DNA of 64,000 nt from Sorex araneus (GCF_027595985.1 NC_073302.1:99721234-99785233); one strand, 5' to 3'. Shown: positions 33,691-61,590, counted from the first letter of the stretch. Program-made: numbers and translations. Notes: generated from the letters alone by a model not told the origin.

Positions 33691-34815
33691 CCACATTGCT
33701 AAGCAATGAGTAAAACCTCCCTGCAGCCTGGCCCAGTTTCTGAGGGGCGCATTTGACTCTCAGTACAGCTGTGGTTTATGTTAATAAATATATTGTTCCT
33801 AATGTACAGAAACACACTTATGATCAAATATATCAAGACCCAAACCTCGGCTCTAATGATAAAAAGTTGACTGGTGGGTAATGGATCATATTAAAGCTCA
33901 TTAGCTGGAGGCAAACTGCAGAGACAGAGCGAGAGGCCACGGGGGTGGGGGGTGTGAACTCTCACAGGCTGACAGATGGGACCCCGGGCAGGGTGGCCGC
34001 TGGCTTCCTTCCCGCCAAGCTGATCAGTCAACTGGCCCTCCACCCATGTTCAGCGAGGGACGATAAGGAAGGAAGGGAGATAACCCTCTCCCCCCGGACA
34101 TCACAACAGGACAAGGGCACACCGGGACGGATGGTCTAGTCTACAGGAGACGGTGTGGTGGCAGAGTCACGCCGTGTCCTCTCGGAGACGAGGGAACGCG
34201 GCTGCATTCCTAATCCAATGAGCGTGAGGTCACTAGGATGTGAGACAGCACAAACGACACCCCACAGATTGCAGACACGGGGACACCATGGGAAATGACC
34301 GAGTTTGGACCCACATGCCGGCCGTCTAAGAAGGCTGAGATCACTGACAATGGAAGCTCCACGGCCCAGAGCAGACCCTCCCTTTGTCGGGAGAGCCTTG
34401 GTCCCACACATGCTATGGGTCAGGACTTTCAACCTCCAGAACCTCCAGTTCGGGTCGTGTTATGCCATACAGTTTTGTGGTGTTTTGCAGAGTGGACCCA
34501 GGGAACCAAGGAAGATAAATGTGAAGAGTAAAATGGTTTGCAGGAAAAAAAAGAGGGAGCACTAAAGGTTGGACTTGGAATTGAGTTACAGACCCTCAGA
34601 AGAAAGTCCTCACAATACCAGAGCAGGGAAGGCAGGTGCAAAGGCCCTGGGGCAGGGCTGTGGGGGTGGCTGAAGAGGTGGGAGGAGCAGGGAGAGAAGG
34701 GACTTCCTGGGGAGAGGAAGGCTGTTCTCTTCTGCTCTGTGAGAATGAAACTGGGAGAATTCTGAGGGAGTGGTGTAAGCTGAATTTTAATTAGTTTAAC
34801 TTTAGGGGGAAGTCA
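33691..34815. other. Spacer, no gene supported
   Basis: Nothing recognised. Composition is intermediate. Confidence 0.4.
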
Positions 34816-35072
34816 TCACTGTATCAGTCGTCCAGTCCCCTGGTTCATCGATTTGCTCGATTTGCTTGAGTGGGCACCAGTAACATCTCCATTGTGAGAC
34901 TTGTTACTGTTTTTGGCATATCAAATATGCCATGGGGAAGCTTGTCAGGCTCTGCCGTGCGGGCGGGATACTCTCGGTAACTTGCTGGGCTCTCTGAGAG
35001 GGACGGAGGAATCTAACCCAGGTATGCCGCATGCAAGGCAAACGCCCTAGCCACTGTGCTATCACTTGGGCC
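34816..35072 (-). mobile_element. tRNA-derived SINE, type B
   Basis: A minus-strand type B element. A small internal duplication repeats 'gatttgct' around 34850-34868. It abuts an L1 fragment that starts at 35073. Confidence 0.85.
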
Positions 35073-35745
35073 CTGTTACCCATCTGATAAGGGGTTGATA
35101 TCAAGGATATATAAGGCACTGGTTGAACTCTACAAGAAGAAAACATCCAACCCCATCAGAAAACGGGGTGATGAAATGAACAGAAACTTTCTCAAGGAAG
35201 AAATCCAAATGGCTAAAAGACACATGAAAAAATGCTCCTCATCACTAATCATCAGGGAGATGCAGATCAAAACAATGGGATACCACCTCACACAACAGAG
35301 ACTGGCCCACATCCAAAAGAACTAGAGCAACTGGTATTGGCACGGATGTGGGGAGAAAGGGACTCCCCTTCATTGCGGGTGGGAATGCCGACTGGTCCAG
35401 CCCCTTTGGAAAATAACATGGACATTTCTCAAAAAATTAGAAACTGAGCTCCCATTTGACCCAGCAATACCACTTCTGGGAATATATCCTGGAGAGGCAA
35501 AAAAAGTATAGTCAAAATGACATCTGCACTTGTATGTTCATCGCAGCACTGTTTACAATAGCCAAAATCTGGAAAAAAACTCAACTGCCCAAGGACAGAA
35601 GACTGGCTAAAGAAACTTTGGTATGTCTACACAATGGAATACTATGCAGCTGTTAGAAAAGATGAAGTCATGAAATTTGCATATAGGATCAACATGGAAA
35701 GTATCATGCTAAGTGAAATGAGTCAGAAAGAGAGGGACAGCCACT
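35073..35745 (+). pseudogene. L1 ORF2 C-terminus and 3'UTR start
   Basis: The frame up to 35325 encodes '[20 protein letters not shown]' and '[19 protein letters not shown]' of L1 ORF2p, then shifts. The 3'UTR follows to 'aaatgagtcagaaagagagg', where the L1 match stops. It is a dead fragment. Confidence 0.8.
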
Positions 35746-36105
35746 CTCTCCTTCTGGAAGGTCATACCCAGAGGTATTTAGGGGTCCTTCCGGGGCAGTG
35801 CTCCTGGGAGGAACTGAGAATGGTTCTGGGAGTCATACCCAGTCTCCCGCAAGCAAAGTATGCACTTGAGTTCCCTCTGGCCCTGAGCCAACTTTTCATT
35901 TTGATTCTAAAGGTTGTGTTCTACCCCAATGTGGCGAAAACACCGGGTATACAGGTCTCCGAGGCTGGAAACGCTGGGCCTTCTCGGGGTCGGGAGGGGT
36001 GACCTTCCCCCACCTTCCTGTTCTTCTAGAAGCTCCGGCAGCGACTTCCACGTGCCACAGCCACAGGTAAGCTCACCTACCAGCCCTACTCCGGATGCTC
36101 AGAAG
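35746..36105. other. Non-L1 spacer between two L1 fragments
   Basis: About 360 bp with no recognised feature. Confidence 0.4.
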
Positions 36106-37095
36106 TAAATTTTGAAAGAGCTCATGAAAAACTGTTCTATATCACTAATCATCAGGGAGATGCAAATCGAAACAACAATGAGATATCATCTCATGCCACA
36201 GAGACTGGCACACATCCAAAAGAACAAGAACAACCAGAGCTGGCGCGGGTGCGAGGAGAAAGGGACTCTCCTTCACTGCTGGCAGGAATGCCCTCTGGCC
36301 CAGCCTTGATGGGCAACAATATGGGCACTCCTCAAAAACCTAGAAATATTGCATTTCTATCCAACCAGTAATGCCACTTCTCGGAATATAGCCCGGGAGT
36401 CCCAAAACACAGAAGAAATGCCATGGCAGGCAGAGTGATAGTACAGGGGATAGGACGCTTGCCTTGTATGCAGCCAACTCAGGTTCGATCCCCAGAGTCC
36501 CATATGGTCCCCCTACCATCACCAGGAATAATTCCTTAGTGCAGAGCCAGGAGTAACTCCTGGACATTGCCACCCACCCTGGACAAAGCAAAAAAAAAAA
36601 AAAAGTCACCTATGTTCATTGCAGCACTGCTCACAGCAGCCAGAAGCTGGAAACAAAGTCCCTGAGGACAGTCGACGGGCTACAGAAATGATGGTGCATC
36701 TGCACAGTGGAACAGTATACAGCCACCGGGAAAAGTGCAGTCATAAAATCTGCTTGTAAGTGACGGACACGGAGAGTGTCATGCAGAGTGAAGTGAGTCA
36801 GAGGAGAGGGACAGACACAGGACTGCACTCATTCGCAGGACTGGAAAAAACATCGTAGGAGACCACACCCAAGCACAGTAGAAATGAGGCAGGAGGACAC
36901 GGTTGGCCGGAGACCCGCGCGGTGGTGGTGGGAGCACTGGGGCAGAGAAGGGGCCGCGTGGCTGTCGGAACCGATCACTCTGGACAGGAGCTGAGCACTG
37001 AAGGAGGGACAGGACGGGGTTGGAACATTGTTATGACTGAAACCCAATTACCGACAACTTTGTAACTGTGTATCTCACGGTGATTCAATTAAAAA
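36106..37095 (+). mobile_element. L1 fragment (ORF2 end and 3'UTR), split by a SINE
   Basis: Part one (36106-36424) covers ORF2 C-terminal sequence ('[20 protein letters not shown]', then '[17 protein letters not shown]'). Part two (36606-37095) continues with 'ttcattgcagcactgctcac' and the 3'UTR, ending 'gtgattcaattaaaaagaaa'. A type A SINE sits between the parts. This subfamily is older than the 8.9-kb copy. Confidence 0.8.
36425..36605 (+). mobile_element. tRNA-derived SINE, type A, inserted in L1
   Basis: Head with 'agtgatagtacaggggatag', box B-like 'caggttcgatccccagag', the body and an A14 tail at 36590-36604. It postdates the L1 it splits. Confidence 0.85.
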
Positions 37096-37396
37096 GAAAT
37101 TGTGTTCTATTAGTGTCTGTGTGTGGTGCTGGGGACTTAGCCCAGGACTCACACATCCAAGACAAACGATCCGGACTGAATGCGCACTGGTCCCTGAGCT
37201 GCCGGCTGAAGGAGCCGAGTCAGCAGAAAACGCCAGCGTGGGGCAAGCATGGAGCGGGGGAAGCTGGTAGCGGGCGGCCTGGTTCAGCCCCAGGACTCCA
37301 CGCGGCCGTGGGCCCACCCGGCGGATTCCCCGAGTGCAGAGCCTGCCCGAACAAACAGAACCAACCAAGAAAACCCAAAGGACAAAACAGGCTTAG
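37096..37396. other. Spacer upstream of TENT4A, possible SINE relic
   Basis: The stretch 'gattccccgagtgcagagcc' (about 37323) followed by A-rich sequence suggests an eroded type A SINE end. No gene. Confidence 0.35.
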
Positions 37397-37645
37397 AAGT
37401 GTGTGGTGTGTGTCTGTGTGATGTGTAGTGTATGTGGTATGTGTATGGCATGTGGTGGGTGTATGGTAAGTATGTGGTGTGTGTATGATGTGGGGAGTGA
37501 GTGTGTGTGTTGGTGTATATTCTATGTGTTGTGTGTGTATGGTGTATGGTGTGTGGTGTGTGGTGTGTGCTGGTGTGTGTATGGTGTGTGCATGGTGTGT
37601 AAGTGTGGAGTGCGTGTATGGTGTGTGTGTGTGGGATGTGTGGGG
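37397..37645 (+). repeat. GT-rich cryptic repeat flanking the CpG island
   Basis: Imperfect TGTGGTGTGTG repeats end where the CpG island begins. Z-DNA-prone alternating sequence directly upstream of the promoter region. Confidence 0.85.
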
Positions 37646-37833
37646 CTGGGGCGGCAGGGGGGCTTGCAGGGGTGAGGCCGTCCCTCCCGCAGTGGGGCAG
37701 TGGGGGCGGGCGGCCCCGCAGGTGGGCGCGTCCCGGGCAGCAGCGCCCCCTCCCCGCCCCCTCCGGGCCGGCCTCGCGGGTGCCGCCCCCCGGGCCAGGC
37801 TGGGGGACCGCGGAGCCGCCCGCGGAGGGGCAC

Positions 37834-37852
37834 GGGGGGGGGGGGGGGGGGG
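37834..37852 (+). repeat. G19 homopolymer
   Basis: Nineteen consecutive G within the CpG island. It is a strong G-quadruplex candidate and also a likely sequencing-error spot. Confidence 0.85.
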
Positions 37853-38138
37853 AGGAAGGCCGCCGGCGCGGTCCGCGGGGGCGGGGCGGCCCGAGCCCCG
37901 CGCGTGGACCCGAGCCCCGGGCGGCGGGACGGGCCGCACCGCGGGGGGGGGGGTGTTGCCCACTCGGGCCGCCTCGCGCAGCTCCCGCGCGCCCCGGTGC
38001 GGCCCAGCCCGGCGGCCAGGCCCGGAGCGCCGCGCGCGCCCCCGCCCGTCTCCGCTGCCGCGCGCGCCCCCGCCCGCCCGCCGCGCGCAGGCGCCGTCAC
38101 GCCGGCGGCGGCCGGGCCGAGCGGGTTTGAAAGGCGCG

Positions 38139-38148
38139 GCGCGTGCGC
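38139..38148 (-). promoter_or_regulatory. NRF1-like site
   Basis: GCGCGTGCGC reads GCGCACGCGC on the other strand, matching the NRF1 core GCGCANGCGC. It lies about 50 bp upstream of the CCAAT box. Confidence 0.5.
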
Positions 38149-38190
38149 AGTGGCGGCGGGGCGGGCGCGGCGGGCGCGGCGTCCCGGGCG

Positions 38191-54554
<16,364 letters not shown>

Positions 54555-54718
54555 TGGCGCCGGGCGCCGCCCCCCTCCCGCCGCGCGGACGGGGCCAGGG
54601 CGCCCGCGGGACCCACCAGCGCCGCCCGCGGCCGCCTCCTGCGCGCTCCGCGCCTGGACGCCGGGCGGGCGTGGACGCTGCCGGAGGGCCCGGCGTGCAG
54701 CCGCGAGACTGGTCACTC

Positions 54719-54726
54719 TGTACATA
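54719..54726 (+). promoter_or_regulatory. Pumilio response element in the TENT4A 3'UTR
   Basis: TGTACATA matches the PUM1/2 consensus UGUANAUA exactly. It is 165 bp after the stop codon in an AT-rich island. Confidence 0.65.
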
Positions 54727-54743
54727 CGGAAAACTTATGATTT

Positions 54744-54751
54744 GTGCAATA
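54744..54751 (+). promoter_or_regulatory. 8-mer miR-25/32/92/363/367 seed match
   Basis: GTGCAATA is the full 8-mer target of this microRNA family. It lies 17 bp downstream of the Pumilio element. Confidence 0.55.
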
Positions 54752-55421
54752 ACTCAGATATTTCTTATTTAATTTCATATTTTCACATAAGTTATATTTA
54801 AGGGAGGGAGGGATTTTTTTAAAAAAACGCGCTTCGAGCCTTTCCCGAGCCGCATTTTCTAAGTTGGGTTCATCGTGCGGCCTCCCGCCTCCTGTCCCGG
54901 GCCGGGGGGCAGGGGGCCGGGCGCCGGGGGCCGGCCGTCCCCAGCCTCCGCGGCCCGCCGGGCAGCTCGCGCCGGCCATGGAGTTTTAAAGTTTGGGGTT
55001 TTGGTTCTTTTAAACTCGGCAACAAATCCAGCATCTGAAGTGCCAGGAGCGCGCCGGCCGGGCGCCCGCTTGGGGAGCGTGGAAAGGGGTTATGTTGATT
55101 CCGTGCGGGATCTGTCGCAGTATGCCTTCGTTCTGTTAAGAGCAACCTAGGAGGACTGTCGGGCGGCGGGAGCCGGGGCCCCTGACCCGCCCTTGCCTGG
55201 GGGGTCACCGGTGGGGAGCGTGGGGGGAAGCCTGCGCCGGGGCGGGCAGCGGCGGGGCCGCCGTGGCCGCGTCCCTCGGGACGCGCCGGCGCAGGGCAGC
55301 ACGTTTTCTGCAGTTCCCAATGAACGAGTTAGCCAAAATATTTAAAAGCTATTTAAATTGTGACCCTATTGATCAATATTTATAAAACTGATAGATAGGC
55401 GTATACTAATCTCTCCACAGT

Positions 55422-55428
55422 AGCAATA
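55422..55428 (+). promoter_or_regulatory. Possible miR-137 7-mer site
   Basis: AGCAATA is a 7-mer match to the miR-137 seed, within another AT-rich island of the 3'UTR. A chance match is possible. Confidence 0.3.
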
Positions 55429-55628
55429 TTGACTCCCCACCCGGGCCGGCCGGCCGGGCGCGCGCTGCTCCGCGCCCCCGCCAGGAGCCGGACAGGCTGG
55501 CCCGGCCGCCCGCGCCCGCCCGCAGGTGTCCACAGAGATCATGTGCTGGCTCCTTCTGTGCGCACACAGCGAGACGGAAGCTCAGAATGACATATTTTTA
55601 TGTAAAGTTTTTCTATTCTTTGATTTTT

Positions 55629-55634
55629 AATAAA
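55629..55634 (+). terminator. Polyadenylation signal of TENT4A
   Basis: AATAAA, followed about 17 bp later by a GT-rich stretch (from 55651) that fits a downstream GU-rich element. Cleavage is expected at about 55645-55655. Confidence 0.85.
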
Positions 55635-55650
55635 CTTTGGAAACCAGATC

Positions 55651-55735
55651 GTGTGTGTGTATTTGTGTGTGCGTGCGCGTGTGTGTACGTGTGTGCACGC
55701 GTGTGCACGTGTGAGCGTGCGTGCACATGCACGCA
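55651..55735 (+). repeat. GT-rich repeat at the TENT4A 3' end
   Basis: Imperfect TG/CG alternating run. It probably doubles as the GU-rich polyadenylation element. Confidence 0.8.
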
Positions 55736-56394
55736 AGGCTGCCGTCCTCCCCCGGTGTGTGCCAGCCCACCGTCCAGCGGCTGCTCCTGACCGGTAGACG
55801 CGGCCCCTTGGACTCAGTTTGGCCCTTAAACACCGCACTGGTCACAGAGCCTGTCCACACTCCCGAGGAAGACGGGACCTGGGCGTTGCAAGGGAGTTGG
55901 CCGCTCTCGGCCGTCCGCCTTGGCGTGGGCAGGGGCCTCTCAGGTGCGTGTGAGGGTCGTGGCGCTGGCCGTCGACCTGGCCTCCCCGCAGGTCCTGCCC
56001 TCGGCTCCCGGGATGTGGGGTAGTAGAGGGCGGGGCCCGGGGGCCTGGGGAGTCACCCCCACACGTGGCTAGTGCGGTGCTGGGGCGGCCCTAGAGACCT
56101 GGCAACCTGCTGGCCGTGCCGCCCGGCCCCTGCTCGGACACAGACGCACGCCCCGTCGGCCTGTCCACTGAGTGCTGCGGCCACACACGCTCCCCCCGCC
56201 ACCCGGGCCTAGTGTTTGCAGGGGTGGGGCTGTCCCCCAGTGCCTGCGCTCCCTGCTGTCCTTGAGTCTCAGCCCCTGGTCCCCGGGTGGTCTAGGGACG
56301 TGCAGGGGCGTGCGTGTCCTCCCTTTCTTGCAAAGGTCCTGCCCGCCTCGAGACAGCTGACAGAGGAAGCTGGTTTAGGGCCCGGAGTGAATGC
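55736..56394. other. Intergenic DNA, no gene seen
   Basis: GC-rich, nothing recognised. Confidence 0.4.
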
Positions 56395-57125
56395 TGGGAG
56401 ATACATGTGCCCGCACACATGATCACATAAGGATGCACACGCACGTGTGCTCATAGACCTCACCCACACTGCTTGTGTGCAGGCACAATCACGGATATTT
56501 GTTTGTACACACATGCAGACATGTCCACATACAGACATGCATTTATATGCGTGCAGAATGCACGCATGTATGCACATGTTCACACAGGCGCATGCACACA
56601 TCTGATGCGCCCCACGGTGCACATCTACACAGTCATGAGTGTACACTATACCTACTACTGCATGTGTGCACAGATGTGCGTACACAAATGCACACACATG
56701 CACACACGTCCATACAGACACATGTATATGCAAACAGGCACATGCATGCATATGCATGCAGGGTATGTGTGTGTCTATGCAACACATGTCCCTAATGCAC
56801 ACACCATGTGGGCACTCATATACTCATACATGTGCAGGCACATGTGCACACGCAGGCACCCTGTATATACCCACGTGTGTGCAGGCACACACAATGGGCA
56901 CCCCTGTCTATACCCACACATATGTGTGCAGGTACATGTGCTCATCGTGGGCACCCTGTATGTATCCATGTCTGTGCAAGCACATGCACACACCCTAATG
57001 CACACAAGCTTACACAGGCACAGGGGTGAGTATGTGTGCTCATGCTCACAAGCAGACATGTGCACATGTGTGTGTGGGAATGTACACGCACGTGTGTATT
57101 CACATGCACATGGCTCAGACACACA
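56395..57125 (+). repeat. CA-rich cryptic repeat, about 730 bp
   Basis: Imperfect ACACATGCACAC-type alternation, with looser internal duplications ('gtgggcaccctgtatgtatc' and 'caggcaccctgtatatacc'). Cys/His/Met-rich frames are artefacts. Confidence 0.85.
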
Positions 57126-58147
57126 CTATTTGGGGCTGATCCTCATTAAACCTAGACTGAGGGGCCAGAGCCAGAGGACGGGGGGACGGTGCTGGCCTTG
57201 CATGCGGCCAGCCTGTGCTCCTGCCGGCACCCCATTTGACTGCGATCCACGCAACTGACAGAGCGGGACCCTGGGACACCAGTGTGGCTGGGGTCGCTTT
57301 CGTGAGAAGGGCAGGGGGAGGCCCAGCCCGGTCAGGAAAGGTGTCAGGGAAGGGAGCAGGGAGCAGGCCCGGCTCTGGAGTTGGATCTGGGGAGAGCACG
57401 GGGCTGGGGCGGTATGAGCCGTGACAGGAACGGCCCCGCCCGATGTCAGGTCCCGGGGGAGCTGTCCCGTGAGCAAGGTGACAGCTGTGTCCGAGCGCGA
57501 GCCCGCCCAGCCGCTGAGACAGCTGGGAGGCCACGGCGAGAGCTGCCCCGGCTCAAGGGGCCACGGCCGGGCGGGCTGGACCAGGAGGCGTCCAGCACCC
57601 CCTGCCCTTTGCTTCCCGTGAGCCTGGGGACCTCCCGCTGACCTCGGCCCGGCAGGTGCCAACGGCACTGCGGGGCTGCTGGACACAGCCCTCTGGAGAA
57701 CTCACTAGAACTCCGCGCTGCAGGCCTGAGTGTCCCCAGAGGTGACCAGGCTTCTGGGGCTGGACGGTGGGCGGTCAGCTCCCTTGGCGTCGACGTTGAT
57801 GACGGTCAACATCCGGAGCAGGCGCGCAGCAAGGCTGGAGTGGATTCGAGACACGCCGGGGAGAAAGGCACCGGGAAAGGTCTAGCATGAGTAAACGTGT
57901 TCACTCGAAGGCTGAGCCCCTGTAGCGGCATCCAGGCTCAGCCCGGCAGCCCCCCGGACCCTCGCATTGCTGGGACCCCGGGCCGTGGCCCCAACCAACA
58001 GCATCGTGCCCCTGGGCCCTTGCCCTGACCTGCCGGCCCCAGTGACTCTCGCTTCAGTTCTCGTCTGCCTCCTGCCGAGCAAAGTCGGTCACTGCTTGTC
58101 TTTCTTTTGACTTTTGCTTCCCAGAATCATATTACTATTTTGCCATA
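57126..58147. other. Intergenic DNA with a SINE scrap, no gene supported
   Basis: The stretch 'ggtgctggccttgcatgcgg' (about 57188) looks like part of a + strand tRNA-like SINE head. Nothing else recognised. Confidence 0.4.
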
Positions 58148-58690
58148 AATGGTAAAATCCTGCTGCAGGCAGGTAGAGGGGAAGGGCCCCCAGGGAAGTA
58201 ATGAGACCAGTAGCCCAAGGCTGCAAGTAGCCCACCTTGGGACACAGGAACTAGGGCCTGGTGAGACCCTCGCCTGGTGCCAATGGACTCAGAGAAGGCC
58301 AGACCCCCCTACTCCCCCACCCACTGCCAGATGAACAAAGGCCAGGAAAGGCAGCTCTGCCCCCGTGACAACCACCCTAGAACGGACTCTTACCTCACTA
58401 GAAAGCCCCGTGTAGGATGTTGAGGGAGAAACCCTGTGAAAGCCGCCTTGAACAAAGGCGGCGAGAATATGCTGCCTGAGCCCGTGTGCCGGGACATGCG
58501 GTGCCCGAGCACGTGTGCTGCCCACATCCCCGCTCTTGAGATGTGTCCTGGGGCTCTCTCTCGAGTGCCTCCCTCCCTCTCCCTCTCTCCCTCCCTCCCC
58601 TCTCTCCAAAGGCCTGTAAGTAAAAGCTTTTCACTTCGCTGTCTCCTCCTGAAATCCCTTCCTGTGAGAAAGGCAGGACCAGAAGGCCTG
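58148..58690 (+). mobile_element. Possible LTR remnant
   Basis: A CT-rich run (58550-58610) is followed by 'gtaagtaaaagcttttcact' and 'tcgctgtctcctcctgaaat', which resembles the polyadenylation/R-U5 region of a retroviral LTR. Ends and target duplication were not found, so this is tentative. Confidence 0.35.
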
Positions 58691-58904
58691 GGGCAGCTCG
58701 CTGGGTTTCCGTCCCTGCCTTGTCCCTGCTGGAGCTTCTCTCCGAGGGGGGCGCAGTCTTGGCTGGGTCCATTGGCGCCAGGTCAGGCCTCCCCGGGCCG
58801 GGCCTTGTGCGTCCTGGGGGCTGCTGGCTTGGTCACTCCTCAGGAACCCCGTTGCCGTGGGGCCCTTCCTGTCCCCCTGCCTCCCTCGATACCATCTGGG
58901 TTTT

Positions 58905-59050
58905 GTTTGCTTGGGGCCACCCTGGTGTGCTCAGGCCTTGCTGCTGGCTCTGCACTCGGGGGCTCACTCCTGGCTCGGAGCCCCTGGGCTGCTGGGGATC
59001 AGACCTGGCTCGGCTGCGTGCAAGGCGAGTGCCCTCCTCCCCCCACCCCT
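58905..59050 (-). mobile_element. Type A SINE, diverged
   Basis: 'tgcttggggccaccctggtg', 'ctctgcactcgggggctcac' and 'gctgcgtgcaaggcgagtgc' on the + strand mark an antisense SINE missing the last part of the head. Confidence 0.7.
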
Positions 59051-59785
59051 GCTGTTCTGTTGTTCCGCCTGCTGCACCCCCCTTCCAGCAGCTGAGCAGC
59101 AGGCCCCATCTTCCTTAGACATCGTCCAAGGTGGGGAGCGGAGGCGACACTGGCCTGCACTTCGCTCCGTTTCTGGGCCGCCTGGGGCTGGTGGAGGTTC
59201 CCGGAGGCACCCACTCCCCTCTCTGGCCGCTGGCTGCCTGGGAACCAGCTGGTTTAGTTTAGTTCGATGGTTCCACTTCGCTCTGTCCCACCCGTTCTCA
59301 CCCACGTCACCTCACTGCACCCGCAGGGTTGGGGGGCCCTGTTCCTGGACAGGACAGCGTGGCCAGCGGGGTCAGGGAGGGCCCCGCGCTGCACTGCTGC
59401 CAAGGGCCGACAGGGGGTGTGCGTGGCACTGCTGGGCCGAGCTGCTTGTGGGCCTGGAAGTCAGACGGGGCTGCCCGGTTTCTTCCTTCCTGAGTCTGTT
59501 GCACCTGGCCCTCCACTCCCCTGCCCTAGGCGGGTAGGCCTGATTGACTGCCCGATGCACGCACCCAGCACCCAGCCCCGCCCCCAGGGAGAGAAGCCCC
59601 AGGCCCGCCCACAGCCCCCAGGGATGGTCAGTGACTTTCTGAGCCACACGCCGGGGCCCACATTTCTTCCTTCTAAAAGGAACATTTCACCTCTGGTCTC
59701 TGTGCTCCGAGAACTTCCCATCCTGCTGCCTTCCAGTTTGCCAATTCTGCGTTTTCTGTTTCCGTTTTACTGTTAAAACTTCTCG

Positions 59786-60030
59786 TTAGGGGCCAGAGAG
59801 ATAGTGTAGCCGGTCGGGTGGCTGCCTTGACCCCTGGCACCACGCATGGTCCCCTGAGCCCACCAGGAGTGACCCCTGAGCCTGGAGCCAGGAGTCAGCC
59901 CTGAGCACTGCCAGGGGGGGCCCAAACAAACAAAGAATGAAAACAAACCCAACTTTCCATTAAATTCCCAGGGGTGGCCCCAAACAAAAACCCAAAACAA
60001 AACCTCCCAAATTTTCATTAAATTCTTGAT
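59786..60030 (+). mobile_element. Type A SINE with duplicated 3' end
   Basis: SINE head 'ggggccagagagatagtgta', body, then 'gggggggcccaaacaaacaa'. The tail plus flank ('ttccattaaattc') is repeated about 55-60 bp later ('ggggtggccccaaacaaaaa' to 'tttcattaaattc'). This is a local tandem duplication. Confidence 0.7.
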
Positions 60031-60114
60031 TTTATATATTTTATTTTTCAAGTCTGCGAGTCATTATCTTATAACATAAATTCCAATTCTCAGTTGTACG
60101 TTGGCATCTCCCCC

Positions 60115-60662
60115 AACGGGAGATGTAGGATAACATTGGGTTTTTCCTTTCAGCCTTGCCGAAGGGAACTTAGTTTACCTTAAAGCAATGTCCTTTCTGT
60201 GTGGACACAGGAAGACAGTTAATAATATGCTTTGTAACTTGGGAGCTGATTGACTCCAATAATATTTACTCCTGGGCATCTGCTTTCTCAACTCTTAGTT
60301 CCCTTAATGCCCTTAGTTCCTAGCACCCCCAAAGCAGGGTCCCAACAAGGGACAGTATGGACCCAGGGAAAGCTGTGAGCTACCCTGGCATCGAAATGGG
60401 CCAGGCCAAAGCGCCACGATACTCAACTATAAGTTGAGAGCATGGTCATAGACAAATGCTGTCATGATCCAAAAGTAACGACGAGACTAGGACCCTGCTG
60501 GGGTTAGGAAGACTAACCTGGCCTGAGGACTGTGGTCTGGAATATATAGTGAATGTCCTCAGGAAGAACCAAACTTTAAGTCTGGTATATCTCTTACTGT
60601 GTTCATACAGAATGACATTGCTAGAAATATCATAAATAGATTTACTACAACTATTTAAGTGG
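60115..60662 (+). repeat. LTR-like interspersed repeat, third copy
   Basis: Shares ordered blocks with 10590-11080 and with the reverse complement of 16830-17300, including 'atgctttgtaacttggga' and 'gctgtgagctaccctggcat'. Relative to the other copies it lacks about 150-200 bp after 'gaacttagtttacctt'. It is cut at its 3' side by a SINE. Confidence 0.6.
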
Positions 60663-61120
60663 ATTGGGCTAGAGCGATAGCGTAGTGGGTAGGGCATTTG
60701 CCTTGCACCCAGCTGACCCGGGTTCGATTCCTCTCCCCCTCTCAGAGAGCCCAGCAAGTTACTGAGAGTATCTAGCCCACATAGCGGAGCCTGGCAAGCT
60801 CCCCTCAGCGTATTCTATATGCGCTGTATATCGAAAAACAGTAACAACAAATCTCACAATGGAAGGGCTGGAGCAACAGCACAAATGGTAGGGCATTTGC
60901 CTTGCACATGGCCAACCCAGTTCGAATCCCAGCATCCCATATAGTCCCCTGAGCACCGCCAGGACTAATTCCTGAGTGCAAAGCCAGGAGTAACTCCTGT
61001 GCATCACTGGGTGTGACCCAATAATTAAAAAAAGAAAAAGAAAAAAAAAGCAAGTCTCACAATGGAGACATTACTGGTGCCCACTTGAGCAGGTCGATGA
61101 GCAGCGGGATGACAGTGCTA
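60663..61120 (+). mobile_element. Type B SINE interrupted by a type A SINE
   Basis: Type B head and body occupy 60663-60863. The copy resumes at 61051 with 'caagtctcacaatggagaca' and ends in the ACAGTG-like tail at about 61120. Confidence 0.85.
60864..61050 (+). mobile_element. Type A SINE nested in the type B SINE
   Basis: A complete type A element from 'agggctggagcaacagcaca' to the A-rich tail. A 16-bp duplication of type B sequence flanks it (60848-60863 and 61051-61066, one mismatch). Confidence 0.9.
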
Positions 61121-61590
61121 CAGTGATACGTTGGCATCATTTCATTTATATTGCCTCTCATTTCCTGTCTCCTCATGCCTGTTAATCAGAGTCATTGCAA
61201 AAGTAATTGTCTACCTCTAGGATTTGGACCATCTTTGAAGCTAATTGGGTCGATTTCCTATTAGTAAGAGCTCATCTTACCTCTCCTCCTGTTCACGGAT
61301 ATTTGGGGGCTGAAGGACCATGTCTGAAAGCAGAGGGCATCCCGGTGATGTCCCTGTGTCATCCCATTCTACCCCTGAGGACTGCCCGTCCCCTTCTGTC
61401 AGGTAGACTGAGGAGGGGGCTGCTTCCTGAGAGCCAGTCCGGCTGAAGCTGGGAGGAGGGGTTAGGTGTGGGCTGGGGACTGGGGGCTTTTGTCTCCAGA
61501 ACAGAGCTCCATCACCCTGGACTCTCAGGCCTAGACACGTGCGTGCCCGGGCTGGCATGCAGCCGGAAGCAGCTGGAAACTGGCGTCAGT
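61121..61590. other. Intergenic DNA, no gene seen
   Basis: Nothing recognised. Confidence 0.4.

Larger units (their letters stand above)
54555..55650 (+). other. TENT4A: TENT4A 3'UTR
   Basis: About 1.1 kb. GC-rich stretches alternate with AT-rich islands (54714-54860, 55305-55435, 55575-55640) that stand out from the surrounding GC and look conserved. It contains a Pumilio element and a miR-25 family site, and ends at a canonical polyadenylation signal. Confidence 0.85.

Noticed and set aside
32992..33709. Long Arg/Glu and Ser/Leu frames
   Set aside because: Translation of a polypurine tract; frames stay open because A/G-only codons include no stop in two phases.
61207..61270. Short exon-like stretch with acceptor 'cctctag' and 'gtaaga'
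   Set aside because: Too short and unsupported; the frame carries no recognisable peptide.
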